A stretch of 64,000 nucleotides of DNA from Proteobacteria bacterium DTSAM18 (GTDB lineage Bacteria; Myxococcota_A; UBA796; GCA-2862545), in assembly GCA_028767165.1 (NCBI GenBank), contig JARACJ010000004.1, forward strand, positions 248,001-312,000. Reading direction: 5' to 3'. Shown here piece by piece: positions 38,701 through 51,037 of the stretch. Under the pieces are notes generated by a model. The model did not search any database. It saw only the letters and a program-made list of their open reading frames with translations, and was not told where the DNA came from. A program made the translations under genes and the position numbers. Positions within the stretch are counted from its first letter, which is position 1; each line of letters opens with the position of its first letter.

Positions 38701-41700
38701 ACCGTCGTGGGCGCCCGCCGTCGCGCCGGCTTCATCGTCGATCTGCTCCGCTACGGCCCCTGGACGGGCGGCGTGGTGGCGCCGGCCACCCGGGAGCGCC
38801 TCCGCCGGCAGGGCTTCGGACCGCTGCAGCCCCACGAGGGCGTCGCGGCCCTCGATCTGGCCAGGGAGGACGCCGCCTGGGTGCGCTTCGACCCCGAGCG
38901 GGTGTCCCGTCAGCTCCGCTCTCCGCGTCTCGCCCACGCCCTCGGCCTGACCCTCACGGCCGCGCCCGCCCGCGATGCCGCCGACGCCGAGTCCCTCGTG
39001 CGTGGCGTGCTGGCGGAGGTGCTGGGACGATCGGATGCCCGCGACCTCGATCTGCACGCCGGCTTCTTCGATCTCGGGCTCGACTCCATGACGGCGGTGC
39101 TGTTCGCCCGGGAGCTCGAGGCGGCCCTCGGCGAGCCGGTGGCCACCACCGTCGTGTTCGACCACGCCACGCCCGCCGCCCTGGTGCAGGCCCTGTCGGA
39201 GGCGCGTCCCGCCAGGCAGTCGACCCGCGACCGCCACACCGGCGAGCCCATCGCCATCGTCGGCACGTCCTTCCGGCTTCCCGGGGCCGACGACCTCGAC
39301 GGCCTGTGGGAGGTCCTCACCTCCGGCCGTGAGGTGTTCGTGCCGATCCCGCCCTCACGGTGGGATCACCGGGCCGTGTACCACCCCGATCCCGGCACCC
39401 CGGGTCACACCTACGTGCGTGAGCTGGGCATGCTCACGGGCGTCCGGGCCTTCGAGCCCGAGTGGTTCGGCATGTCCGGCCACGAGGCCGCCGCCCTCGA
39501 CCCCCAGCAGCGCCTGCTCCTCGAGTCCTCCGTGGGGGCCCTCGAGAGCGCCGGCATCCCCCTCGACAGCGTCGAGGACGCCTCGGCCGGCGTCTTCGTG
39601 GGCATCGGTCCGTCGGACTACCGCAGCCTGCTCACCGACGTTCCCCGTGAGGTGCTCCGCTACGTGGGCACCGGCAACGAGGCCTCCTTCGCCGCCGGCC
39701 GCGTGAGCCACGCCCTGGGCCTGCGCGGTCCGGCCGTGAGCCTGAACACGGCATGCTCCAGCTCGCTGGTCTCCCTGGCCATGGCCGTCGACGCCCTGCG
39801 GGATGGTCGCTGTGAGCTGGCCCTCGCGGGTGGCGTGCACCTGATGCTCACGCCGTCGAGCACCATCGACCTGTCCCAGCTCGGCGCCCTGTCGCCGACC
39901 AGCCGCTGCCACACCTTCGATGCCTCGGCAGACGGCTACGCCCGCTCCGAGGCCGTGGGCATGTTCGCCCTCAAGCGGCTGTCGGATGCGCTGCGCGACG
40001 GCAACCCTGTCCTGGCGGTGGTGGAGGGCGTCGCGGTGGGCCACGACGGCCGTGCCGCCGGCCTCACGGTGCCGAGCGGACAGGCCCAGCAGCAGGTGAT
40101 CCGCCAGGCACTGGCCGACGCCCGGCTCGTCGCGGAGCAGGTGCAGGTGGTGGAGACCCACGGCACCGGCACCCCCCTGGGCGATCCCATCGAGGTGGGC
40201 GCGCTCCGTGAGGTGTACGCGGGCCACCGGGAGGAGCCCCTGCGGCTCACGGCGGTCAAGTCCCACCTGGGCCACGGAGAGATCGCGGCGGGTGTGGCGG
40301 GCCTGGCGGCGGCCATCGCGATGCTGCGACACCGGCGCACCTACCCCGTGAGGGGACTCACGCGGCCGAACCCGGCGCTTCCCCTGGGGAGCTGGGTCGA
40401 CCTGCAGGCCGCCGAGCTGCCCACGGGTGAGCCGCTGCGGGTGGGCGTGAGCGGCTTCGGCCTGTCGGGCACCAACGCCCACGTCATCCTCGCCTCGCCC
40501 CCGCCGCCCATCCCCCGTGAGGCCCTGGCGCCCCTCGGGCCGCCGGCCTTCCTGGTCACCGGTCGCACCGAGGCCAGCGTGCGGGCCACCGGAGAGCAGG
40601 TGGCGCGACGCATCTCCGAGGGGGAGGACGTGCGCGCCCTCGCCCGTCGGCTCGCCGGCCGTGAGGTCGGTCCGTGGGGGCTGTGCGCGGCGGGCGAGAA
40701 CAGCGACCTGCTCACGGCCCTCGCCGGTGGCGAGGTCGGGCGCCTGCGGCACGGTCCGCTCGTCTGGCTGTTCACGGGCCAGGGAAGCCAGTATCCGGGC
40801 ATGGGCCGCGCCCTGTACGACCTGTCGCCGGGGGCCCGTGAGGTCTTCGACGCCATGGATCGGCGGATGCAGCAGCTGCGGGACGTCTCGCTGCTGCCGC
40901 TGCTCCTCGACGACGCCGACCGGCGGGTGCACCGCACCGAGTGGACCCAGCCGGCCCTGTACGTGCTGCAGCTCGGCATCGCCGCCTTCTGGGAGGAGCT
41001 CGGCCTGCAGCCGGACGTGGTCATGGGCCACTCCATCGGCGAGGTGGCGGCCGCCGTCGTGGCCGGCGTGCTGAGCGCCGAGGACGGCCTGGACCTGGTG
41101 GAGGCTCGTGGCCGCACCATGGGCGAGCTGCCCGGTGGGGGCGCCATGGTGGCGCTGTCGGTGGCGGAACACGCGCTGCCGCAGCCGCTGCCGGAGGGCG
41201 TCGACCTCGCCGCGGTGAACGCCCCCCGTTCGCTGGTGCTCTCCGGCGACGAGGAGGCCCTCGAGGAGCTGGTGGCGGCCCTGGGTCCAGATGTGCGGGC
41301 TCGCTGGCTCAAGGTCTCCCACGCCTTCCACAGCCACCGCATGACCCCCGCGTTGGCCCCCTTCCGGGAGGTCGTGTCCGGGCTCACGCTGTCGGAACCC
41401 CGCATCCCCCTGGTGAGCACGGTCACCGGCGGCCTCGCCTCGCGTGAGCTCACGGATCCGGAGCACTGGGTCCAGCAGATCCGCCTGCCCGTGCGCTACC
41501 GGGACGCCGTGGCGGCCCTGCCCGCCGATGCGTGCCTGTTCGAGATCGGGCCCCACCCGATCCTCACGGGTCTGGCCTACCGCCAGCGGGACGACGTGAG
41601 CACGGTGTACGCCCTGCACCGGGACCAGGAGCAGGCCACCTGCCTGGCCTATGCCGTCGCCAAGGCGGGCCGGGCCGGCCTGCCGGTCGATCTGGCCCGC

Positions 41701-44700
41701 TGGAACGGTCGTGCGTCCGTCCCCGAGAGAGGCCTGCGCACGGTCTTCGGCCGCCGTGAGGTCTGGGCCGGCGCCCATGCCCCCACGTCGGTGATACTGC
41801 CCGTGCTCCACAGGGCCTGGGTGCCCGCAGCGGTCGACGCCCTGGAGCAGGTGCCCCTCACGGTGCCCGAGGGCGAGGGCATGCCCTCGGTGCTGCAGGC
41901 CCTGGAGACCCTGCAGTCGGACGGGCCCCATGCCCTCACGGCGTCGGCGGGCGTGGCGGCGTTGACCCGCACGGCCCGTGCCGAGGGGCTCGATGTCCGG
42001 CTCGTGCACGGTCATCCCGAGGGCGGCATCCCGTCCGATCAGGGCTTCGAGCTTCGCTGGCGCAGCGGCTGGACCCGTCCGGAGTGGACCCGTGAGGAGG
42101 TCGCCGCCGAGCCCGCCGAGGTCTCGGGCACCTGGTGGATCATCGGAGGCACCGGCGGGCTCACGAAGGCGCTGGTGGACGTCCTGGCCGGTCAGGGTGC
42201 CGAACGGATCCTCGTCTCCTCCCGCTCCGTCACCCCGGCCGACCTGGAGCCCCTGGCGGTCGATGGCGTCACCCTGCAGTCCGTGCCCTTCGACGTCACG
42301 GAGACCGACCCGCTCATGCGCAAGGCCGTGGCCCGCACGGTGCTCCGTGAGGATGCCCCCCTGGCCGGCGTGATCCACGGTGCAGGGGTGCTCGCGGATG
42401 CCCCGGTGGAACGGCTCACGCTGGACGACCTGCAGCGCTGCGCCGGGCCCAAGGTGGCCGGCCTGCGCACGCTGCTCGAGCTGGTGCCCGAGGACGTCCC
42501 CATCGTCTGCCTGTCGTCCCTCGCCGCGCGCCTCGGGTTCCCGGGCCAGGGGGCCTACGGCGCCGCCAACGAGCGGATGGCCGCCCTGGCGGCCCGGGCC
42601 CGTGAGTCCGGCCGACCGGTGAAGGTCCTGGAGCTCGGTCCGGTGATGGACTCGGGCATGGTCCGGCAGGCCAACCTCGATCTGATGGCCGCCCAGGGCA
42701 TGGGCACCCTCACGCCTCACCAGGCCGCCCAGGCGGCGCTGCACCTGCTGGCCGGGGAGGAGGGGGCCCTCACGGTGGCGGATCTCGACGTCGCCCAGCT
42801 CCACGCGGCACGGCCCTGGATGCTGCCCCGCGTGGCCGCGCCTGCCGTGGTCGAGGTGGAGCCGCAGATCCGCCAGGTCCTCCGGGACGTCCTCGGGCTG
42901 CCGGCCCAGACCGTGATCGACCCCCTCGCGGGCTTCTTCGACCTCGGCCTCGACTCGATGACGGCCGTGGATGCGGCCACCCGCCTGGCCACCCGGCTCG
43001 GGCGGCCCGTGCCGAGCACGGCCTTCCTCGACCACCCCCACCTGCAGGCCCTCACGCGTGCGCTCACGCCGGAGGCGGAGGCGGTCGACGCGCCCGAGAC
43101 CGCCCGTGAGCTGGGCGGTCCGGTCGCCATCGTGGGCATGGCCTGTCGGTTCCCCGGCGGCGCCGACGATCTGCAGGGCTACTGGCAGCTGCTCACCCAG
43201 GGCACCGACGCCATTGTCGACGTGCCGGCCGAGCGCTGGTCCCGGGCCGACTGGTACGATCCCACCCCGGGCACCCCGGGGCACACCTACGTGTACCGGG
43301 GCGGCTTCCTGGAGGATGTCGCCTCCTTCGAGCACGGGGCCTTCGAGCTGGGCGAGGACGAGGCCCTGTGCCTGGATCCCCAGCAGCGGCTGCTGCTTCA
43401 GGTGGCCGACGAGGCCCTGGCGGACGCCGGCATCGGTGACACCGTGGGTGCTCGCGGGGCCGTGTTCGTGGGCATCGGGGGACACGACTGGGAGCGTCGC
43501 CTCGAGGAGTCCGGCGTGGCCAGCCGCTTCCCTGGCCTCACGGGCACCGGCAACGACGCCTCCTTCGCCGCCGGCCGGCTGTCCCATCGCCTGGGGTGGC
43601 GGGGCCCGTCCATGGCCTTCGACACCGCCTGCTCCTCGTCCCTGGTCGCCACCCACATGGCCGTGCAGGCCCTTCGGGACGGCAAGGCCGACGTGGCCCT
43701 GGCTGCCGGCGTCCGACTGATGCTGCACCCGGCCGACACCGTCCGCCTGAGTGCCCTGCGGGCCCTGTCCCCCTCCCAGCGCTGCGCGCCCTTCTCGAGC
43801 GAGGCCGACGGCTACATCCGCGGCGAGGGCTGCGGCGTGGTGGTCCTCAAGCGCCTGGCCGATGCCGAGCGGGACGGCGACCGCATCTGGGGCGTCATCG
43901 AGGGCACCGCCATGGGCCACGACGGCCGCGCGGCCGGGCTCACGGTGCCCAGCGGGCAGGCCCAGACCGAGGTGATCCGCGCCGCCCTGGCCGATGCCGG
44001 CCTCACGGGCGCGGATGTCGATGCGGTGGAGGCCCACGGCACCGGCACCCCCCTGGGCGACCCCATCGAGCTGGCCGCACTGCAGGAGGCCTACGGTGAC
44101 CGTCCTGCCGAGTCTCCCCTGGTGGTCTCGTCGGTGAAGTCGCAGATCGGACACACCGAGCTCGCCGCCGGCGTGGCGAGCCTCATCAAGACGGTGCTGT
44201 GCATGCACCACCACCGTCACGGCTTCACCCTGCACCTGGATGCCCTCAACGAGGCGCTGGAGCGGCGCATCCCCTGGTGGCTCACCACCCACGCCGCCGC
44301 CTGGCCCCGCACCGACCGCCCGCGCCGGGCGGGCGTCAGCAGCTTCGGGCTGTCGGGCACGAACGCCCACCTCATCGTCGCCGAAGGGCCCGCCGCCGAG
44401 ACCCCGCCCCGTCCCGGGCTGCGGCTGCCCCTGCCCGTGCTGCTCGGTGCGGGCTCCAGGGCCGGGCTGCGCGCCACCGCCGACCGGCTGCGCGGACACC
44501 TGACGTCCCTCACGGACGTGCCGGTGGAGGTGGTGGCGGGCTCCCTTCGGGATCGGCCGGCCGGTCTGGTCCGCTGGGGGGCGCTGGTGGGCGACCACGC
44601 CGCCCTCACGTCGGCCCTGCAGACCCTCGACGGTGCCGCCGTCGCCGCGAACCGCGCCGGGCCGCTGTGGCTGTTCACCGGTCAGGGAAGCCAGCATGCG

Positions 44701-47700
44701 GGCATGGGCAAGGGTCTGTACGAGGCCAGCGACGTGTTCCGGGAGGCCTTCGACGAGGTCGATGCCCTCTTCACGCCCCTGCGTGGCGCCTCCCTGCGCG
44801 AGGTGATCTTCGAGGCCGCCGAGCCCCTGGACCACACCGAGTGGACCCAGCCTGCCCTCTTCGCCCTGCAGGTGGCCCTCGCCGCCCTGTGGCGGTCGGT
44901 GGGCGTCGAGCCTGCCGCCGTGATCGGCCACTCCGTCGGCGAGCTGGCCGCGGCCTACGTCGCCGGCGTGCTGTCCCTGGAGGACGCCGTCACCCTGGTG
45001 GAGGCACGCTCCCGGCTGATGGGCAAGGTGCCCTCCGGTGGCGCCATGGCGGCCCTGGCCTGCGATGGCCGCACCGCCGACGAGCTGGTGCAGGGCCACG
45101 ACGACCTGCACCTGTCGGCGGTCAACGGGCCGGCCGATCGGGTCTACGGTGGTCCGGCGGGAGCGATCGACGATCTGGTCGCCCGCGCCGGGGAACGGGG
45201 CGTGAGGGCGCGAAGGCTCACGGTCTCCCACGCCTTCCACACCCCCCAGATGCAGCCTGCCGCCGACGGCATGGCCGACATCCTCGGTGGCATCGAGCTG
45301 CGGGCGCCGCACCTCACGGTCATCCCCACTGCGGGCCCCACCGACGACGAGACGGCCTGGGCCCGTCCGTCCTACTGGGTCGACCAGATCCTGCAGCCCG
45401 TGGACTTCGCCGGCGCGCTCCGCCGTGCCGCCGACCTCGACCTGACGGTGGGGCTCGAGATCGGCCCCCACCCGGTCCTGACCGCCCTCGGCCGCAAGGC
45501 CGAACTGCTCACCGCCGATGCCGCCAGCCTGCGTCGGGGTCACGACGACGGTGGCACCTTCGCCGCGGCCGCCCTCGCGCTGCACCTGCGCGGCATCGAC
45601 GTGGACTTCGGCCGCTGGGCCGCACCGGGGCAGACGGTCTGGCTGCCGCCGGTGGTGCGCAAGGGCCCCCGCCTGTGGGTGGATGCTCCCGGTCGCTCCG
45701 TGGCGCCGGCGCCTGCATGGCGGCGGATGTGGGTGCGCCACCAGGGAGAGGGCATCCCCAGCCGGGTGCACCTGGTGCACACCCACGGCCCCGACCTGCG
45801 GGAGATCCTGCAGGCCGCCGGCGCGCGCCTGGTGGGCCCGACACAGGCGGAGATCCTGCTGGTCCCCCTGATGCAGCTGCACGAGGGCCTCGACGGCCTC
45901 GCCCAGCTCGAGTCCCTGCTCGCGGCCCTTCCCGAAGGCGCCCCGGTCTGGTTCCTGATCCCCGAGGACCGGGCCCACACCCTCGGTGGCTTCCTGCGCT
46001 GCTGGTCCCAGGAACACCCCGGCCGCTGGGGCGGCTTCGTCCGGGTCGGCGAGCCGCTGCGACACACCGGCTGGACGTCGGGCCTCGGCGCCTCCGGCGA
46101 GGACGAGCTGCGGGCCGACGGCTCCGGCCTGTGGGCGGCACGCCTCGAGGAGGCCCCCACGGCCTCCATCGACCTCGAAGGCGGCGTCATCGCCATCACC
46201 GGCGGCACCGGCGCCGTCGGGCGGGCGTTCGGCGCCTGGCTCCGGGAGCAGGGCATGGAGCCGGTGCTCCTGGCCCGCACCTCTCCCGATGAGCTGCCCG
46301 AGGGCGTCCGCTTCCACCCCTGCGACGTCACCGACCCCGCACAGGTGGCCGATGCCCTGGCCTGGTGCGCCGAGCTCGGACCGGTCCGCGGCGTGATCCA
46401 CGGCGCCGGCGTCCTCGCGGACGCGTCGGTGGGGCACATCGACTGGGTCGCCAGCGAGCGGGTCTGGCGGGTCAAGGTCGATGGAGCCCGCCACCTGCTC
46501 GACCACCTGCCCGATGGTGCCCGCCTGTGGGTGGTCTCGAGCGCGGCCGCCTGGCTCGGCGCCCCCGGACAGGCGGTGTACGGCGCGGCCAACGGCTTCC
46601 TGGAGGATCTGGACGCCACCGATGCCCGCGTGGAGGCCCTCGCCTTCGGCCCCTGGGCCGGCGGCGGCATGGCCGAGCCCTTCGGTCGCTCCATGGAGCA
46701 GCGGGGCATCCGGCTGCTCGCCCCTGACGCCGCGCTGGCCGCCTGGGCCGCCACCGGGGGCGTGGGCCCCACGGCCGTCTTCGACGCGGACTGGTCCTCC
46801 TATGCGGCACGGCACGAGGGCGCGGACCGGGTGAGCCTGCTCCGCCGGATCGTGCCTTCCGGCAGGGCGTCCACCGGCACGTCCCGGGCCGAACCGCTGG
46901 ATGCGGCCAAGGTCCGTGCCCTGGTGGAGGCGGCGTTCTCGGCTGCCACCGGCCGCCCGCCGGAGGTGCGCCTGCACCCCACCGACGGCTTCTTCGACCA
47001 GGGCCTCGACTCGCTGTCGGCGCTGTCCATGGCCGACCGGCTGGGCCAGTCCCTCGGCCGGCCCATCAGCTCGGCGGCGCTGTTCGATCACAGCAACCTG
47101 CAGGATCTGGTGGCCTGGCTGTCGTCGTCCGACGAGATCCCGCAGACCACCACCGGCGCCACCGCCCCCGCCGAGGCCGATCCCCTGGTGATCGTCGGCG
47201 CGTCTGGCCGCCTGCCCGGGGCGCCCACCCTCGACGCGCTCTGGCAGGTGCTCGTGCAGGGCCGCACGACCGTCGGCGACCCGCCGGACGGTCGCTGGGA
47301 GGGCATCGACGCCCTGTACGATCCCGAGCCCGGCACCCCCGGACGCCTGTACACCCGCAAGGGCGGCGTGCTCGACGACGTGGCCGGCTTCGACCCGCTG
47401 TACTTCGGCATCTCCCCCCGGGAGGCGGTGGCGATGGACCCCCAACAGCGGCTGCTGCTGGAGCTCGGCGTGGAGGCGCTGCAGGACGCCGGCCTGTCCC
47501 CCTGGGGCCTGCGGGGCCGCAAGGTGGGTGTGTGGGTGGCCACGGGGCCATCCGAGTACGGCGGGCGCTTCCCGGACGACACCGACAACCCCTACGTGGG
47601 CGCCGGCAACGACGCGTCCTTCGCGGCCGGAAGACTGTCCTACGTGCTCGGCGTGCAGGGACCGGCGATGACGGTCCAGACCGCCTGCTCCGCCTCCCTG

Positions 47701-49716
47701 GTGGGCCTGCACCTGGCCGCCGACGCCCTGCGCAACCGGGAGTGCGAGCTGGCCCTGGTGGGTTCGGTCAACCTGGTCCTCGACCTGCAGGGCACGGTCA
47801 AGCTGTGCCAGCTGCGGGCCCTGAGCCCGACGGGCGCCTGCAAGGCCTTCGACGCGTCTGCGGACGGCTACGTCCGCAGCGAGGGCGGCGGTTTCGTGGT
47901 GGTCACCCGCGCCTCCGTGGCCCGGGAGCGCGGTCTGCAGCCCATCGCCGTGCTCGCCGGCTCGGCGGTGAACCACGACGGACCCTCCAGCGGTCTCACC
48001 GCCCCCAACGGCGCCGCCCAGGCCCGCCTGCTCCAGGACGCCTGGGCCGCCGCCGGCATCAGCGGCCGGGATCTCGGCTACCTCGAGGCCCACGGCACCG
48101 GCACGAAGCTGGGCGATCCCATCGAGGGGCGGGCCATGGCCCAGGCCCTCGGCACCCGCGGCGGGCCCCTGCCCATCGGCTCGGTGAAGTCCAACGTCGG
48201 CCACCTCGAGCTCGCCGCCGGCATGGCGGGCCTGCTCAAGGTCCTGCTGATGATGAAGCACCGGCAGCTGGTGCCCACGTTGCACGTGCAGCAGCGCAAT
48301 CCGGAGCTGCCGGGCCCGGACGTCCTCGACATCGTGCAGGAGGTCCGCCCCTGGACGACCGACCTGGTGGCCGGCGTCAGCAGCTTCGGCCTGTCGGGCA
48401 CCAACGCCCACGTCGTGCTGCAGGCATGGCCGGATGTGACGCCGCCGCCCCTGCCGCAGGGACTCGGGGCCTTTGCCGTGATCTCCGGTCGCGCGCCCCG
48501 TCAGGTGACCGCGCGCGCCGAGCAGCTCGCCACCGTCGGCACGAACGACCTCGACGCGCTCGGAGCCGCCACCGCCCGGCGCCTCGACGGCGGCCCCACG
48601 CGTCTGTTCGCCTGGGGCCTCGACGGCAAGGCGCTGTCGGAGGCGCTGCCCCTGGCACAGCCCTCCGAGATCGTCCCGCCGGGCGGCCGCCTGGTGTTCG
48701 GCTTCGGCGCCACCTCCCACGCCGATCCGGAGCTGGTGCAGGCGCTGACGGCGCACCCGTCCTTGCAGCCCGAGGTGATGATGCTCCGCCAGCACACGCC
48801 GGGCCTGCACAGCAAGGCCAGCGAGATGCTGTGGGAGACGCTGTCGGTGCAGATCCTGAGCCTGCGGCTGTTGCAGCTCGCCGGCCTCACCCCCGATCTG
48901 ACCGTGGGCTGGGGCATCGGTCGACTCACCGCCGCCCTGGCGGACGACACGATGTCGCTGGGGCCCGTCCTCGACGCCGCGACCCGTTGGTGCGCCGCCC
49001 TCGACGCCGCGCCGGCCCGGGGGATGGTGTGGATCCGGGTGTCCCCATCGGAGCTGCCGCCGCTGCCGGAGGAGCTGGTGCTGGCGTCGGTCCTGTCCGA
49101 CCGGGAGGTGGTGGTCAGCGGTCCGTCCCGCCCCCTCACCGACTGGCTGGCGATGCACGAGGGCCTGCCCCACCACCGGTTGCAGGTGGATCGGGCGGTC
49201 CACGGACCCCAGGCACCGGTGTGGCCGTCCGAGGGCGAGGGGCCGGAGCATCCGCTCGCCCGCCTGGGCCGCAAGGAGGACCTGCGTCCCCTCGGCGACG
49301 GCCGCAGCGGCACCTGGGAGACCTTCGTCGAGGTGGGCTCGGCCCAGGGCCTCGCCGGGGTGCTTCGCCGGGCAAGCGTGCTGAAGGGCGTGCGGGTGCT
49401 GCCCACGGCGCTGGTGTCGATGGAGGCGCCGAGGCTCGCCGGGCTGGTGCAGGCGCTGGGCGCGCTGTGGCAGCGGGGCAGGGCAGTGGACTGGGCGCCG
49501 ATCGTCGGGGGGCATCCCGGTCCGGATCTGCCGCCGCCGGCGTGGGAGCGGAAGCGGTTGTGGCAGGAGGTCGACGTCGCGAAGGAAGCTGCGCAGGTTG
49601 CTGTGGCTGTCGAGGCTGCGGAGCCTGTGGCGGTGGCCAGGCCCGGAATTCCTGGATGGGCCTGGTTGCTTGTGGGTGGTGGCCTTGGGGCGGTGATCGG
49701 CTGGTTGCTGGGGTGA
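35749..49716 (+). CDS. Modular type I polyketide synthase, four modules, C-terminal membrane anchor
   Basis: 4655-residue synthase. An N-terminal helix (residues 8-33) resembles a docking coiled coil. Module 1: ketosynthase (KS, Cys206), no acyltransferase (AT), ketoreductase (KR, about 837-1010, Tyr976), carrier protein (ACP, Ser1113). Module 2: KS (Cys1336), AT (Ser1762, HAFH 1858-1861, malonyl type), KR (Ser2257, Tyr2270, Asn2274), ACP (Ser2403). Module 3: KS (Cys2628), AT (Ser3062, HAFH 3161-3164), KR (Tyr3611), ACP (Ser3755). Module 4: KS (Cys3980), then a degenerate AT where GHSxG is GWGIG (Ser replaced by Gly4389). No KR, ACP or thioesterase follows; the protein ends in one hydrophobic helix ([20 protein letters not shown]). 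KR1 has Thr at the Ser position and Gln at the Asn position. All three KRs have Asp in the LxD loop, which suggests B-type stereochemistry. No dehydratase or enoyl reductase is present. The ATG at 35749 has GGAG 5 bases upstream. The product and its release are unknown. Confidence 0.95.
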   Translation: MAQTPRDHTEQLKRALAGLRTLKAKVARLESSAKADVAIIGVGCRFPGDVNNLEQFWQVFATGRDVVGTVPRSRFDAAALMGERGEPGKLYTDAGGFVQDVEHFAADHFRISHREARSMDPQQRLLLEVAREAFEDAGRLRDLAGSQTGVYLGVALTDYEQRTLRSEDLKAADMYAGTGVFNSVAAGRVSYAFDLQGPNVSLDTACSSSLVAIHLAVAALRAGECSMALAGGVNLILSPEASVAFCQMGALSPTGRCRPFSASADGYIRSEGCGLVVLKRLDDAVQDGDRILGVIGGSAINQDGRSNGLTAPSVGAQRRVITAALEDAGVAASDVGYLEAHGTGTPLGDPIEVAALASTYGPGDGEAWLGAAKSHLGHTEAAAGIAGLLKAMEVLRRGEVPADLHRAEPSSQLPLAGTRLRLADAPVQAQAAAAAVSSFGMSGTNAHVVLKAPPVVERAPRQGDLWMPLSADEPELLKALATDLLAALDAGASLDDLVGNLRRRPALTWRASRSVADPAQARAFLDEVARRGGVQAGEGASWLLRLETQGIDAGSMAERLARLTAALGQPTGLQTTGEGHLAVARWLGLVDAQATELGLDAPPRAPFWWWDVDGQPFEGRPREASAWTDPDAQGTWLTLSADTQVGALLDAAFVAGLDVTAEGAPAPGSAPRTPLRRDHLWIAPPDHLPTLHALPSLREVWVPVELAEGDGWVPWRPGAELPDVERVALVVDEGAEDLAAPLVVLKDLIRRGRPFRVVVRAAEDHPAAALTLGMARVAASEHPDLLEGIVQVQDDTRAGLTVEPLKGREVRLRAGEWTSLSLRSGAEPLVEPRDVQGTWWVVGATGLIGEHLARGLVARGAEGLILSSRAIEEVPDWAESLGVPVRCEPLDVADTEAVTALTADLLPDLAGVVLAAGGLADAPLIDATADDLHAQLAARVEGLRALDHALRARHEVELLVVGTASSLFGLPGQGVYGGVQEVVRTVVGARRRAGFIVDLLRYGPWTGGVVAPATRERLRRQGFGPLQPHEGVAALDLAREDAAWVRFDPERVSRQLRSPRLAHALGLTLTAAPARDAADAESLVRGVLAEVLGRSDARDLDLHAGFFDLGLDSMTAVLFARELEAALGEPVATTVVFDHATPAALVQALSEARPARQSTRDRHTGEPIAIVGTSFRLPGADDLDGLWEVLTSGREVFVPIPPSRWDHRAVYHPDPGTPGHTYVRELGMLTGVRAFEPEWFGMSGHEAAALDPQQRLLLESSVGALESAGIPLDSVEDASAGVFVGIGPSDYRSLLTDVPREVLRYVGTGNEASFAAGRVSHALGLRGPAVSLNTACSSSLVSLAMAVDALRDGRCELALAGGVHLMLTPSSTIDLSQLGALSPTSRCHTFDASADGYARSEAVGMFALKRLSDALRDGNPVLAVVEGVAVGHDGRAAGLTVPSGQAQQQVIRQALADARLVAEQVQVVETHGTGTPLGDPIEVGALREVYAGHREEPLRLTAVKSHLGHGEIAAGVAGLAAAIAMLRHRRTYPVRGLTRPNPALPLGSWVDLQAAELPTGEPLRVGVSGFGLSGTNAHVILASPPPPIPREALAPLGPPAFLVTGRTEASVRATGEQVARRISEGEDVRALARRLAGREVGPWGLCAAGENSDLLTALAGGEVGRLRHGPLVWLFTGQGSQYPGMGRALYDLSPGAREVFDAMDRRMQQLRDVSLLPLLLDDADRRVHRTEWTQPALYVLQLGIAAFWEELGLQPDVVMGHSIGEVAAAVVAGVLSAEDGLDLVEARGRTMGELPGGGAMVALSVAEHALPQPLPEGVDLAAVNAPRSLVLSGDEEALEELVAALGPDVRARWLKVSHAFHSHRMTPALAPFREVVSGLTLSEPRIPLVSTVTGGLASRELTDPEHWVQQIRLPVRYRDAVAALPADACLFEIGPHPILTGLAYRQRDDVSTVYALHRDQEQATCLAYAVAKAGRAGLPVDLARWNGRASVPERGLRTVFGRREVWAGAHAPTSVILPVLHRAWVPAAVDALEQVPLTVPEGEGMPSVLQALETLQSDGPHALTASAGVAALTRTARAEGLDVRLVHGHPEGGIPSDQGFELRWRSGWTRPEWTREEVAAEPAEVSGTWWIIGGTGGLTKALVDVLAGQGAERILVSSRSVTPADLEPLAVDGVTLQSVPFDVTETDPLMRKAVARTVLREDAPLAGVIHGAGVLADAPVERLTLDDLQRCAGPKVAGLRTLLELVPEDVPIVCLSSLAARLGFPGQGAYGAANERMAALAARARESGRPVKVLELGPVMDSGMVRQANLDLMAAQGMGTLTPHQAAQAALHLLAGEEGALTVADLDVAQLHAARPWMLPRVAAPAVVEVEPQIRQVLRDVLGLPAQTVIDPLAGFFDLGLDSMTAVDAATRLATRLGRPVPSTAFLDHPHLQALTRALTPEAEAVDAPETARELGGPVAIVGMACRFPGGADDLQGYWQLLTQGTDAIVDVPAERWSRADWYDPTPGTPGHTYVYRGGFLEDVASFEHGAFELGEDEALCLDPQQRLLLQVADEALADAGIGDTVGARGAVFVGIGGHDWERRLEESGVASRFPGLTGTGNDASFAAGRLSHRLGWRGPSMAFDTACSSSLVATHMAVQALRDGKADVALAAGVRLMLHPADTVRLSALRALSPSQRCAPFSSEADGYIRGEGCGVVVLKRLADAERDGDRIWGVIEGTAMGHDGRAAGLTVPSGQAQTEVIRAALADAGLTGADVDAVEAHGTGTPLGDPIELAALQEAYGDRPAESPLVVSSVKSQIGHTELAAGVASLIKTVLCMHHHRHGFTLHLDALNEALERRIPWWLTTHAAAWPRTDRPRRAGVSSFGLSGTNAHLIVAEGPAAETPPRPGLRLPLPVLLGAGSRAGLRATADRLRGHLTSLTDVPVEVVAGSLRDRPAGLVRWGALVGDHAALTSALQTLDGAAVAANRAGPLWLFTGQGSQHAGMGKGLYEASDVFREAFDEVDALFTPLRGASLREVIFEAAEPLDHTEWTQPALFALQVALAALWRSVGVEPAAVIGHSVGELAAAYVAGVLSLEDAVTLVEARSRLMGKVPSGGAMAALACDGRTADELVQGHDDLHLSAVNGPADRVYGGPAGAIDDLVARAGERGVRARRLTVSHAFHTPQMQPAADGMADILGGIELRAPHLTVIPTAGPTDDETAWARPSYWVDQILQPVDFAGALRRAADLDLTVGLEIGPHPVLTALGRKAELLTADAASLRRGHDDGGTFAAAALALHLRGIDVDFGRWAAPGQTVWLPPVVRKGPRLWVDAPGRSVAPAPAWRRMWVRHQGEGIPSRVHLVHTHGPDLREILQAAGARLVGPTQAEILLVPLMQLHEGLDGLAQLESLLAALPEGAPVWFLIPEDRAHTLGGFLRCWSQEHPGRWGGFVRVGEPLRHTGWTSGLGASGEDELRADGSGLWAARLEEAPTASIDLEGGVIAITGGTGAVGRAFGAWLREQGMEPVLLARTSPDELPEGVRFHPCDVTDPAQVADALAWCAELGPVRGVIHGAGVLADASVGHIDWVASERVWRVKVDGARHLLDHLPDGARLWVVSSAAAWLGAPGQAVYGAANGFLEDLDATDARVEALAFGPWAGGGMAEPFGRSMEQRGIRLLAPDAALAAWAATGGVGPTAVFDADWSSYAARHEGADRVSLLRRIVPSGRASTGTSRAEPLDAAKVRALVEAAFSAATGRPPEVRLHPTDGFFDQGLDSLSALSMADRLGQSLGRPISSAALFDHSNLQDLVAWLSSSDEIPQTTTGATAPAEADPLVIVGASGRLPGAPTLDALWQVLVQGRTTVGDPPDGRWEGIDALYDPEPGTPGRLYTRKGGVLDDVAGFDPLYFGISPREAVAMDPQQRLLLELGVEALQDAGLSPWGLRGRKVGVWVATGPSEYGGRFPDDTDNPYVGAGNDASFAAGRLSYVLGVQGPAMTVQTACSASLVGLHLAADALRNRECELALVGSVNLVLDLQGTVKLCQLRALSPTGACKAFDASADGYVRSEGGGFVVVTRASVARERGLQPIAVLAGSAVNHDGPSSGLTAPNGAAQARLLQDAWAAAGISGRDLGYLEAHGTGTKLGDPIEGRAMAQALGTRGGPLPIGSVKSNVGHLELAAGMAGLLKVLLMMKHRQLVPTLHVQQRNPELPGPDVLDIVQEVRPWTTDLVAGVSSFGLSGTNAHVVLQAWPDVTPPPLPQGLGAFAVISGRAPRQVTARAEQLATVGTNDLDALGAATARRLDGGPTRLFAWGLDGKALSEALPLAQPSEIVPPGGRLVFGFGATSHADPELVQALTAHPSLQPEVMMLRQHTPGLHSKASEMLWETLSVQILSLRLLQLAGLTPDLTVGWGIGRLTAALADDTMSLGPVLDAATRWCAALDAAPARGMVWIRVSPSELPPLPEELVLASVLSDREVVVSGPSRPLTDWLAMHEGLPHHRLQVDRAVHGPQAPVWPSEGEGPEHPLARLGRKEDLRPLGDGRSGTWETFVEVGSAQGLAGVLRRASVLKGVRVLPTALVSMEAPRLAGLVQALGALWQRGRAVDWAPIVGGHPGPDLPPPAWERKRLWQEVDVAKEAAQVAVAVEAAEPVAVARPGIPGWAWLLVGGGLGAVIGWLLG

Positions 49717-49876
49717 CGGGCCCGGCCTGGGCGTGAAGCTGGGGGCCTGGGCCGCTGCGCGGGGCCACCACGGAGCCACGGAGATCCACTGAGGTTCACG
49801 GAGAGAACCCGCTTGTTCTGGTGACCTACATCCATGAGCCCAACCCGAAAGGGCTGTGGCGGGCCGAGATGGGATG

Positions 49877-49893
49877 CATTTGATCCAGAGTCT
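49877..49893. repeat. 17-base inverted arm matching the 56-base repeats
   Basis: CATTTGATCCAGAGTCT is the exact reverse complement of AGACTCTGGATCAAATG in each 56-base repeat copy (49996-50012 and 50130-50146). Together they could fold into a stem of about 120 bases overall span. Confidence 0.75.
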
Positions 49894-49976
49894 TGGAGTT
49901 CATGAGATGTCGGAGAGGCCTGTGGAGCGTGGATCTCTCTTGAGAATGGGTGCCATCGAACTGACCTGGGATTCTT

Positions 49977-50032
49977 GGAATTCTCATCTCCTCCCAGACT
50001 CTGGATCAAATGGTCCCTCCACGCCCCGCCAA
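49977..50032. repeat. 56-base direct repeat, copy 1
   Basis: A stretch beginning GGAATTCTCATCTCCTCCCA is perfectly repeated at 50111-50166. Weaker similarity extends about 30 bases to the left in both copies (GGGTGCCAT followed by an Arg/Thr-unrelated GAAC). Confidence 0.85.
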
Positions 50033-50110
50033 CGTCATTTCGCGGAGGCGTGATCCTCAATTGCCATCCCTCGAGGTGCCGGGTGCCATTGAACCTCTCG
50101 CAGGCATCTG

Positions 50111-50166
50111 GGAATTCTCATCTCCTCCCAGACTCTGGATCAAATGGTCCCTCCACGCCCCGCCAA
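50111..50166. repeat. 56-base direct repeat, copy 2
   Basis: Identical to copy 1, separated by 78 bases. It ends about 130 bases before the redoxin lipoprotein gene. Confidence 0.85.
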
Positions 50167-50296
50167 TGCCTCCCCACCCGACCGGTCCTCGGACATCCGG
50201 GGTTGCTCGTCACCATCTGTAGCCTCCCGTCCCGACATCCGTCCCCCACTGGGAGACCGCCACATCGGAGGCTACGCTGCAGGATCTGGAGGCACC

Positions 50297-51037
50297 ATGA
50301 ACCGACTCATCCTGCTGGCCGCGTTCGCATTCGCCTGCGAGACCGACCCGGTGGACGACCCCTCGTACGAGCCGAACCCCGAGGGTGCGCTCCCCGAGGA
50401 GCCGCTCGTGGTGCCGCCGCCCGAGGGCCCCGACGCCGACGGGGATCTCCTCGCCGACGCCGACGAGGCGGCCGCGGGCACCGATCCGAACGACCCGGAC
50501 TCCGACGGCGACGGCTGGCTTGATGGCGAGGAGGTCTGGGAGGGCACCGATCCCCTCCGCCCCCGCGACCATCCCTACACCGGCGGCTGGCGTATCGATG
50601 GCTGCCGCAACGACATCGTCTTCCAGGGCCACCGCCTCGGCGAGGTCGCCAGGGACTTCGAGCGCACCGACCAGTTCGGGGACACGCTGAACCTGTACGA
50701 CTTCTGCGACCGCGCCGTCCTGCTGGTCAGCTCCGCCGACTGGTGTGCCGCCTGCCAGGCCGACGCCCCCGACTTCCAGCAGATGTACGAGGACTACGGC
50801 CACCGTGGCTTCATCGTCATCACCCTGCTCATCGAGGGCGATCAGATGGTCTGGTCCGACGCCTTCGGCCTGACCCACCCGGTCGTCGACGACGAGCGGG
50901 GGCAGATCACGGCGAGGTACCACGGGTCGGGGACCTTGGGGCTGCCGGCGACCGTGCTGCTGGCGCCTGGGCTCGAGGTCGTGGACATCAACGGAAGGGT
51001 GAGGCGGAGCGACATCGAGGCGGTGTTGCCCAGGTAG
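50297..51037 (+). CDS. Lipoprotein with thrombospondin-type Asp repeats and a redoxin domain
   Basis: 246-residue protein. The lipobox is LAAFAFAC (Cys14). An acidic Pro-rich linker is followed by calcium-type repeats ([32 protein letters not shown]), typical of thrombospondin type 3. The C-terminal half is a thioredoxin/peroxiredoxin-like fold ([20 protein letters not shown], active Cys-x-x-Cys, and [11 protein letters not shown] with the cis-Pro). It would act on disulfides or peroxides at the cell surface. The ATG at 50297 follows CTGGAGG; an upstream in-frame start at 50144 adds non-lipoprotein sequence. Confidence 0.82.
   Translation: MNRLILLAAFAFACETDPVDDPSYEPNPEGALPEEPLVVPPPEGPDADGDLLADADEAAAGTDPNDPDSDGDGWLDGEEVWEGTDPLRPRDHPYTGGWRIDGCRNDIVFQGHRLGEVARDFERTDQFGDTLNLYDFCDRAVLLVSSADWCAACQADAPDFQQMYEDYGHRGFIVITLLIEGDQMVWSDAFGLTHPVVDDERGQITARYHGSGTLGLPATVLLAPGLEVVDINGRVRRSDIEAVLPR

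Larger units (their letters stand above)
49717..50296. other. Repeat-rich intergenic region
   Basis: 580 bases between the polyketide synthase and the redoxin lipoprotein. It has CACGGAG-type short repeats just after the synthase gene, then a direct repeat in two copies and an inverted 17-base arm (listed separately). No credible gene is seen. The last part must hold the promoter and ribosome-binding site (CTGGAGG) of the next gene. Confidence 0.6.

Noticed and set aside
39355-49779. A very long minus-strand open frame opposite the polyketide synthase
   Set aside because: It is antisense to modules with intact catalytic motifs on the plus strand. Its translation is Gly/Arg/His-rich with no domain, a typical artefact of high GC and third-position bias.
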